Below are positions 16,065-26,010 of a stretch of 64,000 nucleotides of DNA, piece by piece. The stretch lies in the NCBI GenBank assembly GCA_963794385.1, contig CAWCDT010000019.1, forward strand, positions 17,609 through 81,608. The letters run 5' to 3'. The translations under genes were made by a program, and so were the position numbers. Below the pieces are notes generated by a model. The model was not told the origin of the DNA, searched no databases, and saw only the letters and a list, made by a program, of their open reading frames with translations. The DNA comes from Gaiellasilicea sp963794385 (GTDB taxonomy: Bacteria > Actinomycetota > Thermoleophilia > Gaiellales > Gaiellaceae). How positions within the stretch are numbered: position 1 is the first letter of the stretch; the number at the start of each line of letters is the position of its first letter.

Positions 16065-18632
16065 ATGTCAGAAGCGATACTGAACCCGACAATCACGTCG
16101 GACGCGGCCGATGCCCTTCAGGCCGGCGCGTCCCGAGCACAGGACTGGGCCGGAGAGCCCCTCCTCTACCCCGGTGAAGACCCGGCCGAAGCGCTTGCGC
16201 CGGGAACGGCGCGCCGGGCGGCGCTCGACGAGGCTCTGGCCGAGATCGAGGCCGGACGACGCACGCCCTCGCCCCGCTGGAAGGTCCGTTTCGGCCTCCT
16301 GCTCGGGCTCGAGCGCGTGCTCTCCTCGAAGCCGCCGGCGACCGCGGCCGGGACCGAGCTCCGCAAGCACCAGATCGACGCGCTCGCAGGCATGCTGACC
16401 GAGCTGATCGCGGCGACCCAGCGGCAGGCCGAGGAAGAGGAGAACGGGAACGGCAACGGTCACCTCGCCGAGCTGGAGGCAGAGGAGGCAGAGGAGGACT
16501 TCGCCGAGGAAGAGGCCGAGGACGAGCCCGAGGAGCTCCAAGCCGAGGACCCGGGCGCCGTCCGCCGCTACCGCTTCCGCCACCCGACCGCCTCGGGGAA
16601 GACGATCGCGGCCGCCGGGTTCGTCGAGGCCGCGAGCACGCTCGGGATCCTGATCCTCACCCACCGGCGCCTGCTCGTCGCCCAGTTCAAGGGCGACCTG
16701 ACCACCGAGGGCTACGGCGACCGCTTCACGGACGCGATCGCGCCCGGCCAGGAGCCGCTCCGCGGTAACCCGATCACGATCCAGACGTACGCCTGGTTCG
16801 CCCGCCATGCCGATTCGCTCTCCCGCGAGGCCTACCAGCTCGTGATCTGCGACGAGGCCCACACCGCGCTCGGCGAGAAGACGAGCGCCGCGATCCGCAG
16901 CTTCCCGGAGCCGATCTTCATCGGCATGACGGCGACGGAGCAGCTGATCGCGAAGCAGGTCTCCGACGTCTTCCCCGCTTCGGTCGACGACCTTCCGCTC
17001 GCGGACGCCGCCCGCCGCGGCCTGATCGCACCGCTCCGCTGCCTGCGCGTCCCGCCGGCGGCCGCGATCAACTCGGTGCCGATCGTCGGTGGCGACTTCG
17101 AGGAGCGCGCGCTCGCCGCGGCGCTCGACCACCAGGCCCTGAACCAAGCAGCGGCGAGCCTCTACCGTGAGCGCTTCGACGCCACGCCCGGAATCGTCTA
17201 CGCGGCCGGCGTCGACCACGCGTACAACCTCGCCCAGGAGTTCCGGGCGGCGGGCCTGAAGGCGGAAGCCGTCTCGGGCCGGACGCCGCCGGTCAAGCTC
17301 GCGGAGACGCTCGCCGCCTACGAGCGCGGCGAGATCAACGTGCTCATCAACGCGATGCTGCTCGCCGAGGGCTGGAACTCGCCGCGTGCGACGGTCTGCA
17401 TGCATCTCGCGCCGACCGCCTCACGGCGCGTCTACCAGCAGCGGATCGGCCGGATCATGCGCACGCATCCGCGCAAGGAGGCAGGCGTGGTCGTCGACTT
17501 CGTGCCGAAATCCGCCACACACTCCGAGCGAGTCGTCTCGCTCCACTCTCTGCTCGACGCCGACTTCTACCGCGAGGGCGCGCGGGTCACGCCGGCCCCG
17601 CGCCGCCGCGTCCAGCGCCGCGCGCGCCGCCGCCTCTCGCCGGCGCCGTGGCTCGTCCCGGTGACCCCGGCCGTCTCGCGCCGCCTCGCCGTGATCCAGC
17701 GTGAGTGGCAGCGGATCGACCCCAAGTTCCTCGACGAGGACGAGCAGCGGTTCTGGGCGACCATCGCCGGCCGCCAGATCCGGTTCGACCAGCGGGCGGA
17801 GTTCGCGAAGAAGTTCGCCGAAGGCCGCGCCTCGAAGCCGGCGCTCGAGACCTTCCTCTCCATCTGCGCTGCCGAGAACCCGAACCGGCGCCTACGGATG
17901 ACGGCGCTGCAGGACCGCGTCGCGACGCCGGTCGAGCGCGCCGACTTCGACGACCTGGTCACACTCGTCAGCCAGGCGCCGCCGTGGGACAAGGACCGCT
18001 CTGCGGGCGCGCGGATTCTGCTGCGGGCGATCGGCGAGGGCAAGGCGAACGCGCCCGACCAGATCCTCCAGCGCTGGACATGGCGGCTCGCCCGCGCGAC
18101 ACGCAAAGTGCAGGACCGGCGTGCGAGCGCCGAGTTTCCCGAGGCGAAGCGGCTGCTCGGCGCGGTCGCGAACTCACGCGGCCACCGGCACGAGGACAAC
18201 GTCGGCAAGCTCATCCAGGTCGCGAAGGCGCTTCCGCTCGAGGTCGGCGCCGCGCTGCTCGCCTCCTCCGAGGGCTACACGCCCCGCGCGAACAACGCGC
18301 TCGATCGTGCGCGCGAGGAGATCGGCGAGACACAGGCGATCGCGAACGCGCTCGCTGACAATTTGCCTGCGCCCAAGACGCCGTCGCGCAAGTCGCGGCG
18401 ACGGAAGCGGAAGCGCCGCGGCGGCGGCGAGCCCCAGCAGGCTCAGGCAGAGCAGGCTCAGGCACAGCAGGCCCAGCAGCCGCAACCCGCCGAGGGCACG
18501 GCCGCACTGAACGGTGCCCAGCCCGGCGCAGAGAGCGAAGCGAAGCCAAAACGGCGCCGCCGACGGCGTAAGCCCGCAGCCTCGGACGACGGCGCAACGC
18601 CGAGCGACGGCGGCGGCGTAACACCCGCGTAA
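16065..18632 (+). CDS. SF2 DEAD/DEAH-box helicase with acidic insert and basic tail
   Basis: 855 residues from ATG 16065, the likeliest start; an upstream in-frame ATG at 15975 overlaps a -10-like TATGCT (15974-15979). Motif I HPTASGKTIAAAG (about residue 172), DEAH box LVICDEAHTALGE (about 260), motif III GMTATEQ, and motif VI QQRIGRIMRTHPRKE (about 457) define an SSL2/COG1061-type helicase. An acidic stretch rich in E (about residues 122-165) lies directly before motif I. The last 90 residues hold Q/A runs and two arginine-lysine clusters (RKSRRRKRKRRGGG, then KPKRRRRRRKP). A central region of unknown fold (about 540-770) has no match I recognise. The role in repair or RNA metabolism is undetermined. 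Confidence 0.82.
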   Translation: MSEAILNPTITSDAADALQAGASRAQDWAGEPLLYPGEDPAEALAPGTARRAALDEALAEIEAGRRTPSPRWKVRFGLLLGLERVLSSKPPATAAGTELRKHQIDALAGMLTELIAATQRQAEEEENGNGNGHLAELEAEEAEEDFAEEEAEDEPEELQAEDPGAVRRYRFRHPTASGKTIAAAGFVEAASTLGILILTHRRLLVAQFKGDLTTEGYGDRFTDAIAPGQEPLRGNPITIQTYAWFARHADSLSREAYQLVICDEAHTALGEKTSAAIRSFPEPIFIGMTATEQLIAKQVSDVFPASVDDLPLADAARRGLIAPLRCLRVPPAAAINSVPIVGGDFEERALAAALDHQALNQAAASLYRERFDATPGIVYAAGVDHAYNLAQEFRAAGLKAEAVSGRTPPVKLAETLAAYERGEINVLINAMLLAEGWNSPRATVCMHLAPTASRRVYQQRIGRIMRTHPRKEAGVVVDFVPKSATHSERVVSLHSLLDADFYREGARVTPAPRRRVQRRARRRLSPAPWLVPVTPAVSRRLAVIQREWQRIDPKFLDEDEQRFWATIAGRQIRFDQRAEFAKKFAEGRASKPALETFLSICAAENPNRRLRMTALQDRVATPVERADFDDLVTLVSQAPPWDKDRSAGARILLRAIGEGKANAPDQILQRWTWRLARATRKVQDRRASAEFPEAKRLLGAVANSRGHRHEDNVGKLIQVAKALPLEVGAALLASSEGYTPRANNALDRAREEIGETQAIANALADNLPAPKTPSRKSRRRKRKRRGGGEPQQAQAEQAQAQQAQQPQPAEGTAALNGAQPGAESEAKPKRRRRRRKPAASDDGATPSDGGGVTPA

Positions 18633-18656
18633 GAACCCGCCGCTACCGTCTTCGCC

Positions 18657-20279
18657 ATGCTGATCCTGCTGGCGATCGGCTTTGTCGCGGGCATCGTCAC
18701 GGCCCTCTCGCCCTGCGTGCTCCCGGTGCTGCCGATCGTGCTCGCGGGCGGGGCGACCGGGCGGCGGCCGCTCGCGATCGTCGCGGGCATCGTCGTCAGC
18801 TTCACCGTCTTCACGCTCTTCGCGGCGTGGCTACTCGACGTGCTGGGGCTGCCGCAGGACCTATTGCGGAACCTCGCGATCGCGCTCCTCTTCCTCGTCG
18901 CGCTGACGCTGCTCGTGCCACAGGTCGGAGAGCTCGTCGCGCGTCCGCTGCAGGCGCTCACGCGCCGCCGCGCCGGCGACCTCGGCGGCGGCTTCTTCCT
19001 CGGCGCCAGCCTCGGGCTCGTCTTCGTCCCCTGCGCGGGGCCCGTGCTCGCCGCCGTCACCGTGATCGCCGCCAACCGCGAGGTCCGTCTCGAAGGCGTC
19101 CTGTTGACGCTCGCCTACGCGACCGGCGCGGCGCTGCCGATGCTCGCGATCGCGTTCGCCGGCCAGCGCGCGGCGGGAGCCCTCCGCGCGCACGCAGTCG
19201 CCGTCCGGCGCACGGCGGGCGTGCTCGTCGGCGCCGCCGCGTTCGCGATGGCGCTCGGAGTCGACCAGGAGCTCCAGACGCAGATTCCGGGCTACACCGA
19301 GTCGTTGCAGGATCGGTTCGAGCGCTCGTCGGCCGCTCAGCGCGAGCTGCGGGAGCTGACCGGCGCCCGGCCGCCCCAGGCAACCGGCGGCGGCGAGGGC
19401 GTGCTCGAGGACTACGGCCCGGCGCCGGAGTTCCGCGGCGTCACCGGCTGGCTCAACTCCAAGCCCCTCACGCTCGCCGACCTGCGCGGGCAGGTCGTGC
19501 TGCTCGACTTCTGGACGTACTCGTGCATCAACTGCCTGCGCACGCTCCCCTACCTGCGCGAATGGGACGACCGCTACCGCGGGGCGGGTCTCACCATCGT
19601 CGGCGTCCACTCGCCCGAGTTCGCGTTCGAACGCGTCGAGGCGAACGTGCGCGAGAACACACGAGAGCTCGGGCTCCGCTATCCGATCGCGCTCGACAAC
19701 GACTTCGCAACCTGGGAGGCCTGGCACAACCAGTACTGGCCGGCGAAGTACCTCATCGACCGGGACGGCCGCGTCCGCTACTACCACTTCGGCGAGGGTT
19801 CGTACGCGGAGACCGAGGAGGCGATCCGGACGCTGCTCGGCGAGAGCGCACCGGCGCCGTCGGGCCTGGTGGACGAGAGTCCGCACCGCCTCGTCACGCC
19901 CGAGAGCTACCTCGGCTACAGGCGGATCGCCCGGAACGGCGGCGAAGCGGTCATACCGGATACCGAGCGCAAATACAGGTTGCCGCCGAGGCTCCGCGAC
20001 AACGAGCTCGCGTTCGGCGGCCGCTGGCGGGTCGAGGACGAGCGCGCGGTCGCGGGTCGGAACGCCACGCTGCGCCTCGACTACCGGGCCCGTGACGTCT
20101 TCCTCGTCCTCGCAGGAGACGGGGAGGTGCGCGTGCGCGTCGACGGAAAGCCCGAGCGCACCGTGCGCGTGAGCGGCGGCCGCCTCTACCCACTCGTCGA
20201 GCGGCCGCGCAGCGGCGACCACCTGCTCGAGCTCCGCGTCGACCCCGGCGTCTCAGCCTACGCCTTCACCTTCGGCTAG
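18657..20279 (+). CDS. DipZ-like CcdA-thioredoxin fusion protein
   Basis: Membrane thiol-disulfide relay protein of 540 residues. Residues 1-215 form a CcdA-type six-helix domain with its two redox cysteines in TALSPCVLPVLP and LVFVPCAGPVLA. The TlpA/thioredoxin-like domain is extracytoplasmic and carries WTYSCINCLRTLPYLREW (CxxC at about residue 289). The last 110 residues form a beta-rich domain like that of mycobacterial DipZ (LRLDYRARDVFLVLAGDG). It moves electrons across the membrane to exported substrates. ATG 18657 lies 24 nt after the helicase stop. Confidence 0.9.
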   Translation: MLILLAIGFVAGIVTALSPCVLPVLPIVLAGGATGRRPLAIVAGIVVSFTVFTLFAAWLLDVLGLPQDLLRNLAIALLFLVALTLLVPQVGELVARPLQALTRRRAGDLGGGFFLGASLGLVFVPCAGPVLAAVTVIAANREVRLEGVLLTLAYATGAALPMLAIAFAGQRAAGALRAHAVAVRRTAGVLVGAAAFAMALGVDQELQTQIPGYTESLQDRFERSSAAQRELRELTGARPPQATGGGEGVLEDYGPAPEFRGVTGWLNSKPLTLADLRGQVVLLDFWTYSCINCLRTLPYLREWDDRYRGAGLTIVGVHSPEFAFERVEANVRENTRELGLRYPIALDNDFATWEAWHNQYWPAKYLIDRDGRVRYYHFGEGSYAETEEAIRTLLGESAPAPSGLVDESPHRLVTPESYLGYRRIARNGGEAVIPDTERKYRLPPRLRDNELAFGGRWRVEDERAVAGRNATLRLDYRARDVFLVLAGDGEVRVRVDGKPERTVRVSGGRLYPLVERPRSGDHLLELRVDPGVSAYAFTFG

Positions 20280-20289
20280 ATTCGGCGCC

Positions 20290-21279
<990 letters not shown>

Positions 21280-22170
21280 CTACTGCTGGCGGGGGCCCTC
21301 TTCGCCGGTCTCGGCGTCCCGCTCCCGCAGAAAGCGGGTCAGCTCGGCGGCGAGCGAGTCGCCCGAGGGCAGATCCTCGTGCTCCTCGAGGTCGAGCTCG
21401 TCTGTGCGCCGCTCGAGCTCGGCCACGTAGGCGGCCGTCTCCTCGTCGGACGAGACAGCTTCGCTGACCTGCTCCGCATACGACTCTTCCGCCTCTGCGA
21501 GCTCCGCTGTGTCGATCGTGACCCCGAGCAGCTGCGCGAGCCGGTCGCACAGCGCGCGCGCCGCCCGCGGGCTCGGCGCGAGCGAGACGTAATGCGGCAC
21601 CGCCGCCCACAGGCTCGCTGCGGGAACACCCTCGCTGCGACATGCGTCTTGGAGCACGCCCACGATCCCGGTCGGGCCCTCGTAGCGGGAATGCTGGAGG
21701 CCGAGGGTCTCGACGAGGGCGGGATCGCTCGCGGCGCCGGTCACGGGCGCCGCACGCGTGTGCGGCACGTCGGCCAGCAGTGAGCCAAGCGTCACCAGAA
21801 GCTCGACGTCGAGCTCGCGCGCAAGTCCGATCACGAGCTCGGCGAACGTCCGCCAGCGGAGGCTCGGCTCGACGCCGAGCAGGAGCACCGCGTCGCGATC
21901 CGAGCCCGCCATCCGGGCGTGGTAGAAGGCGTTCTCGGGCCATTCGATCCGGCGCGTCATACCCTCGTCGAGCGAGACGTGGGGCCGGTTCGACTGGAAG
22001 TCCAGAAATCCCTCAGGGTCGATGTCGGCGAAGCGCTCGGCACGCCAGGTCCGGGCGAGATAACCGGCCGCGAGGGTCGCGCCCTGGCCGCCGTCGTTCC
22101 ACCCCCGGAAGGCGGCAATCAGGACCGGACGCTCGAGCGCGGGGCGGCCGGCGATCCGCAGCTCACTCAT
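21280..22170 (-). CDS. PAC2-family protein
   Basis: 296 residues. The PAC2 fold, named after proteasome-assembly chaperone 2, is shown by LIAAFRGWNDGGQGATLAAG, VLLLGVEPSLRWRTFAEL and LVTLGSLLADVPHTRAAPV. The C-terminal 80 residues form an acidic helical tail (AELAEAEESYAEQV, ELERRTDELDLEEHEDL). Actinobacteria that carry 20S proteasomes usually encode PAC2 proteins; a chaperone role here is inference from the family. No proteasome genes occur in the window. Confidence 0.85.
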   Translation of the reverse strand: MSELRIAGRPALERPVLIAAFRGWNDGGQGATLAAGYLARTWRAERFADIDPEGFLDFQSNRPHVSLDEGMTRRIEWPENAFYHARMAGSDRDAVLLLGVEPSLRWRTFAELVIGLARELDVELLVTLGSLLADVPHTRAAPVTGAASDPALVETLGLQHSRYEGPTGIVGVLQDACRSEGVPAASLWAAVPHYVSLAPSPRAARALCDRLAQLLGVTIDTAELAEAEESYAEQVSEAVSSDEETAAYVAELERRTDELDLEEHEDLPSGDSLAAELTRFLRERDAETGEEGPRQQ

Positions 22171-22216
22171 GGGCGGACCCTCGGCTCCTCGGGAGCGTGC
22201 CGAAAGCGCGCGACGC

Positions 22217-23116
22217 TCATGGAGGCAGTGTACGCGGCGTCCGCCAGAGCGCCGTGACGAGCGCCACCGTCCAGGCCCAGACGGCGGCGGCCAGCCCGAC
22301 GTGGATGAGCACGAGCCACCAGGGGAGCTGGTTTCGCCACTGGAGCTCGCCGACCGCCATCTGCACGAGCAGCAGCACGAGCAGCACGACCGCTGCCGGG
22401 CCGAGCACTCCGGCGCGGTCGCGGTTCCGCGCCAGCCAGACGAGGAGCAGCAGGAACGTGATTCCGAAGGCGGCGGTCGCGCGAACGTGGATCCAGACGG
22501 CGTCGAGCAGGTTCCAGAACCGCTCGATCTCGGCGCTGTCGCCGGGGTGCGGGCCGGCCGCCGTCGAGAGCGTCCCCGTCACGACGAGGACACCGCAGGC
22601 GGCAGCGAGCACGAGCCCGGCGAGCCTCAGCCACATCGGCGCAGGTGATTCGACCCGGCCGCGCGCGTTCCCCCAGGCCTCGACCGCGATCACGCTCGCG
22701 CCGCCCAGGACGACGAGCGCGAGCAGGAAGTGCGTCGCCACCATCAGCGGATGGAGGTCGAGGCGGATGGTGAGCAGCCCGAGCGGCGCCTGCGCGATCG
22801 TGCCGAGGAAGACGAGCGCGGCCGTCCAGGTGACCCAGCGGCCCAGACCCTGAGTCCGCCGCGCCGCCAGCCAGGCGAGCAACGAGAGCACGATCGGGAA
22901 GAGCGCGAAGACGCGATTGCCGAACTCGATCGTCGAGTGCTCGCCGACGGCGGGGAAGAACGCCCCTTCCTGGCAGCCCGGCCACGATTCGCACGCGAGC
23001 CCCGACCCGGTCAGCCGCACGGCGGCGCCGGTGATGACGATCAGGTAGAGGGAGAGCGCGGAGGCGGCCGCGAGCAGCGCGTACCGCTCGGCCGACACCG
23101 GGCCAGTTCTAAGCAA
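22217..23116 (-). CDS. ctaA: Heme A synthase (COX15/CtaA)
   Basis: Polytopic membrane enzyme converting heme O to heme A for aa3-type cytochrome oxidase. About eight TM helices in 299 residues. Landmarks are AVRLTGSGLACESWPGC (with the extracytoplasmic cysteine pair), the catalytic glutamate region HSTIEFGNRVFALF and heme-ligand histidines in LHPLMVATHFLLAL, VWIHVRATAAFG and LVLIHVGLAAAV. The asparagine in EFGNR, where Bacillus has histidine, is the usual actinobacterial form. It overlaps the selD stop by 8 bp, so the two are co-translated. Confidence 0.9.
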   Translation of the reverse strand: MLRTGPVSAERYALLAAASALSLYLIVITGAAVRLTGSGLACESWPGCQEGAFFPAVGEHSTIEFGNRVFALFPIVLSLLAWLAARRTQGLGRWVTWTAALVFLGTIAQAPLGLLTIRLDLHPLMVATHFLLALVVLGGASVIAVEAWGNARGRVESPAPMWLRLAGLVLAAACGVLVVTGTLSTAAGPHPGDSAEIERFWNLLDAVWIHVRATAAFGITFLLLLVWLARNRDRAGVLGPAAVVLLVLLLVQMAVGELQWRNQLPWWLVLIHVGLAAAVWAWTVALVTALWRTPRTLPP

Positions 23117-24131
23117 GCCCGACGCCCGCTCCTTCGACTACCCGGCCGACCCGGGCGAGGAAGAGCCCGCCCGCGGCGAAGGTCGCCTCGAGCACCGCGC
23201 CCTTGTCCGCGGCGAGCGCGATCAGCAGGCCGCCCGAGGTCTGCGGGTCGTAGGCGAGCGCCTCGAGCTCGTCGGCGACGCCGTCCGTGTCCACGTGTGC
23301 GGCCGCGAAGTCGCGGTTGCGGCGGTCGCCGCCCGTGCGCACGCCCGCCGCCGCGGCCTCGAGCGCACCGGGGAAGAGCGGCAGGCCGGACGCGTCGAGC
23401 TCGATCCGCACGCCGCTCCGCTCGGCCATCTCGTAGGCGTGGCCGAGCAGTCCGAACCCGGTCACGTCGGTGACGGCGCTCGGGAGGAACGGCCGGAGCG
23501 CGTCCGCAGCCTCGCGACTGAGCAGGGTCATCGAGCGCGTCGCCTGCGCGAGGCCCTCGTCGTGGCGCCTTCCTTCGCGCGCCGCGTGCAGCAGCATCCC
23601 GGTGCCGAGCGGCTTCGTCAGGTAGATCGCGTCGCCCACCTGGGCGCCGCTCTTCGCCCAGAACCCGGTCGGGCTGACCGTGCCGACGACGGCGAGGCCG
23701 TACTTCGGCTCCTCGTCGCGCAGGGTGTGGCCGCCGGCCAGGATCGCGCCGGCCGCCCGGACCTGCTCGTCGGCAGCCCCGAAGACGGCCGCGAGCACCT
23801 CGTTCGGGAGGCTCTCGGGGAACGACGCGATCGAGAGCGCAAGCAGAGGTGAGCCCCCCATCGCGAAGACGTCATTGAGCGCGTTCGTGGCGGCGATGCG
23901 GCCGAAGAGCGCCGGGTCGTCCACGAGTGGGGGGAAGAAGTCGAGCGTGAAGACGAGCGCCCGCTCGTCGTCCAGCCGGTAGACGGCGGCGTCGTCGGAC
24001 GGCGCGAGCCCGACGAGCAGGTTCTCCGCCTCGGCGGGGACAAGACCGCGCAGGAGCTCGTCGAGCCGCGCGGCCGAGTACTTCGCCGCGCAGCCGCCGC
24101 TCGGCGCGAGCGCTGTCAAGCTCACTGACAC
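23109..24131 (-). CDS. selD: Selenide, water dikinase
   Basis: Makes selenophosphate from selenide and ATP for selenocysteine and/or 2-selenouridine. The N-terminal catalytic motif is APSGGCAAKYSAARLDELL, with the essential Cys retained (not Sec). ATP and metal sites are APSDDAAVYRLDDERALVF, LDFFPPLVDDPALFGRI and TNALNDVFAMGGSPLLAL. Further landmarks are AGGHTLRDEEPKYGLAVV, VTDVTGFGLLGHAYEM and DPQTSGGLLIALA. About 340 residues, family length. The start is GTG 24131 or the in-frame GTG 24125. Its presence implies a selenium pathway in this organism and makes the nearby TGA-containing gene more credible. selA, selB and tRNA-Sec are not in the window. Confidence 0.93.
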   Translation of the reverse strand: MSVSLTALAPSGGCAAKYSAARLDELLRGLVPAEAENLLVGLAPSDDAAVYRLDDERALVFTLDFFPPLVDDPALFGRIAATNALNDVFAMGGSPLLALSIASFPESLPNEVLAAVFGAADEQVRAAGAILAGGHTLRDEEPKYGLAVVGTVSPTGFWAKSGAQVGDAIYLTKPLGTGMLLHAAREGRRHDEGLAQATRSMTLLSREAADALRPFLPSAVTDVTGFGLLGHAYEMAERSGVRIELDASGLPLFPGALEAAAAGVRTGGDRRNRDFAAAHVDTDGVADELEALAYDPQTSGGLLIALAADKGAVLEATFAAGGLFLARVGRVVEGAGVGLA

Positions 24132-24144
24132 GCCTGGAACATAC

Positions 24145-24216
24145 GCAACGGCGGCCTGGTGGGAGACCGCCGTTGCAGTTGGGGGGAGGGGAGAAGCTTT
24201 CCTTGGTCCTTCTCCC
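24145..24216. other. Two hairpins in the selD leader / divergent intergenic region
   Basis: A perfect 10-bp inverted repeat, GCAACGGCGG (24145-24154) with CCGCCGTTGC (24167-24176) and a 12-nt loop, lies 13-45 bp upstream of selD. A second 8-bp repeat, GGGAGAAG (24189-24196) with CTTCTCCC (24209-24216), also has a 12-nt loop. Neither is followed by a T run in either direction, so they are not intrinsic terminators. They lie between divergent selD and an SDR gene and would be in the selD 5' leader if its promoter is beyond 24216. Confidence 0.55.
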
Positions 24217-24270
24217 AGCGTTCGGCGGTCGTCCGGTCTCTCCTCTCGACCGATCTGAGATAGTCGGAGC

Positions 24271-24960
24271 ATGGCTTCTGCGCTCGTCACCGGCGGCTCC
24301 TCGGGGATAGGGCTCGCGATCGCGAGGATGCTCCGCGACGAGGGCTTCTCCATCACACTGGCGTCGCGGACCGCCGAGAAGGTGGAGGCGGCCGCGGCCG
24401 AGCTCGGCGCTCATGCCGTCGCCGCGGACGTCTCGAAGGCCGAGGACTGCACACGCGTCGTCGAGGAGCACGTCGACCGTGAAGGCGGTCTCGACGTGCT
24501 CGTCAACTCTGCGGGCATCGGCATCGCGAGCCGGCTCGAGGACGCGCAGCTCCGGCACATCGACCGTCAGCTGGCGATCAACCTGCGCGGGCTCGTACTC
24601 GTGACGCAGGCGGCGATCCCCCACCTCCGGAAGACGAAGGGCTGGATCGTCAACCTCGCCTCCATCGCGGGCACACAGCCCGTGCCGGTCCTGCCGATCT
24701 ACGCCGCCTCGAAGGCGGCGGTGATCTCCCTCACGCGCTCGCTCAACGACGACCTCGACGACGACGGCGTGCGCGCGATCGCGCTCTGCCCCGGCTTCGT
24801 CGATACGCCGATGGCCGAGTTCACGGGCATGCCGGGCGACGAGATGATCCAGCCCGAGGACTGCGCCGAGGTCGTCCGCATGTGCCTACGGCTGAGCCCG
24901 CGCGCGCGGATCCCGCAGGTGGTGATCGAGCGCGTCGGCTCGAGCGACAAGATGGGCTAA
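24271..24960 (+). CDS. Short-chain dehydrogenase/reductase
   Basis: Classical SDR of 229 residues. NAD(P) motif VTGGSSGIGLAIARML, then DVLVNSAGIGIASRLE, the catalytic serine in IVNLASIAGTQPVPVL, and YAASKAAVISLTRSL (Y and K of YxxxK). The C-terminus ends IERVGSSDKMG. The cofactor-pocket residues after the first strand (ASRTAEKV) suggest NADP preference. The substrate cannot be predicted. It is divergent from selD and overlaps the next convergent gene by 4 bp. Confidence 0.9.
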   Translation: MASALVTGGSSGIGLAIARMLRDEGFSITLASRTAEKVEAAAAELGAHAVAADVSKAEDCTRVVEEHVDREGGLDVLVNSAGIGIASRLEDAQLRHIDRQLAINLRGLVLVTQAAIPHLRKTKGWIVNLASIAGTQPVPVLPIYAASKAAVISLTRSLNDDLDDDGVRAIALCPGFVDTPMAEFTGMPGDEMIQPEDCAEVVRMCLRLSPRARIPQVVIERVGSSDKMG

Positions 24961-25877
24961 GAGCTACCCAGGTGCTCGCGCACGGCGGTGTCGAGCTCGC
25001 GCACCGACGCGGTCCCCTCGAAACGCTCCCGCACCTTGCCGTCGGGGCCGACGAGGAAGATCCACGGCTCGGATGGGAGGTTCCACTCCTTCACCCACCG
25101 GTTCTCGCCCTTCGCCGGGTCGTTGTCCTCGTAGATCTCGACGTGGCTGAACCGGATCCCTGAAGCGGCGTGCTTTTGCCGCACGGAGCTGACGACGTCG
25201 ACAATGGGGCCGCAGGTACGGCTTTGGCAGTAGGCGGGGGTCGCGAACGCGACGACGAACGGCGCCTTGGCGGCCAGCGCGTCGGCGACGGAGCTGCGAT
25301 AGAGCTCGGGGTCCGGGACCTTCGACGTGGTCAGCTGCTCGAGCGTCGAGTTGGTAAGCGTCGGCGTCTTGGAAGCAGGCGCGTCGTCACCGACCGCCGG
25401 TGCGGCCGGCTTCGCCTTCACGACGACGTTCCCAACCGCCTGGATCTTCTTCGGACCGCCGACCGGCTCGGCGAGCAACCAGTACGTCCCCGGCCGCTCG
25501 AGCTCGAGCTCCGTCACGAACACCGCCTCGACCTCCCCCGAGTCGGTGCCTTCGACGCCGATCTTCTCGGAGACGGCCGTCGTCTCGACAAACGGTGGCT
25601 GCTTGAGGCCCCGGGCGAGCCAGACCCGGGCCGTCGGACTCGTGATGACCCTGCCCTGATTATCGACGACGAGGAAGGGCAGCCGCACCTTCCCGGGGCC
25701 GAAGTCGGCGGCCCCGGGCACGATGGCGACGTCCTCACCGGGCGCTCGCCAGAGCGATTCCAGCGTAGGGGCGTCCGGCTCCTCCTGCGCCGAGGAGGAG
25801 CCGCCGCAGCCTGCCGCGATGAAGCAGGCGGCTAGACAGAGGATCGCGATGCACCGCACCGCGGCGAGTCTAGCCAC
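24957..25877 (-). CDS. Thioredoxin-like lipoprotein
   Basis: 306 residues. Lipoprotein signal peptide with lipobox FIAAGCGG (cysteine at about residue 24), so anchored outside the cytoplasmic membrane. A beta-rich N-terminal domain of unknown fold (about 40-150) precedes a thioredoxin-like domain with VAFATPAYCQSRTCGPIVD; two cysteines sit four residues apart rather than in CxxC. The end, WIFLVGPDGKVRERFEGT, is the typical thioredoxin beta strand pair. This CxxxxC layout with SRTCGP is a recurring actinobacterial variant of TlpA-like proteins. It adds to the exported redox proteins in this region. Confidence 0.82.
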   Translation of the reverse strand: MARLAAVRCIAILCLAACFIAAGCGGSSSAQEEPDAPTLESLWRAPGEDVAIVPGAADFGPGKVRLPFLVVDNQGRVITSPTARVWLARGLKQPPFVETTAVSEKIGVEGTDSGEVEAVFVTELELERPGTYWLLAEPVGGPKKIQAVGNVVVKAKPAAPAVGDDAPASKTPTLTNSTLEQLTTSKVPDPELYRSSVADALAAKAPFVVAFATPAYCQSRTCGPIVDVVSSVRQKHAASGIRFSHVEIYEDNDPAKGENRWVKEWNLPSEPWIFLVGPDGKVRERFEGTASVRELDTAVREHLGSS

Positions 25878-25887
25878 GAGAGCCGGG

Positions 25888-25989
25888 CTAGCTGCCGTCG
25901 GAGAAACCGAAGGCGCTTGCGAACTGGCCGCCCCACGAGGCGAAAAGGACAGACGCCGACAGAACGATGAACAGCAGGCGTGTCTTCAA
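25888..25989 (-). CDS. 33-residue exported peptide (candidate signal precursor)
   Basis: TTG start at 25989, preceded by AGAAAGGAGG, a 10-base match to the anti-Shine-Dalgarno with ideal spacing (the best ribosome site I saw in the window). It begins MKTRLLFIVLSASVLFA, a basic n-region and hydrophobic core. The c-region SWGGQFASA has an A-x-A signal peptidase site, leaving a C-terminal heptapeptide FGFSDGS. It starts 21 nt after the XRE-TPR regulator stop on the same strand, so the two share a transcript. This is the layout of Rap-Phr, PlcR-PapR and AimR-AimP pairs. No homologue can be named from sequence alone. The gene is shorter than usual annotation cut-offs. Confidence 0.65.
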   Translation of the reverse strand: MKTRLLFIVLSASVLFASWGGQFASAFGFSDGS

Positions 25990-26010
25990 GTGCCTCCTCC
26001 TTTCTCTCGG

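Noticed and set aside
24145..24216. Intrinsic terminators between selD and the SDR
   Set aside because: No U run follows either hairpin on either strand, and both genes transcribe away from the region.
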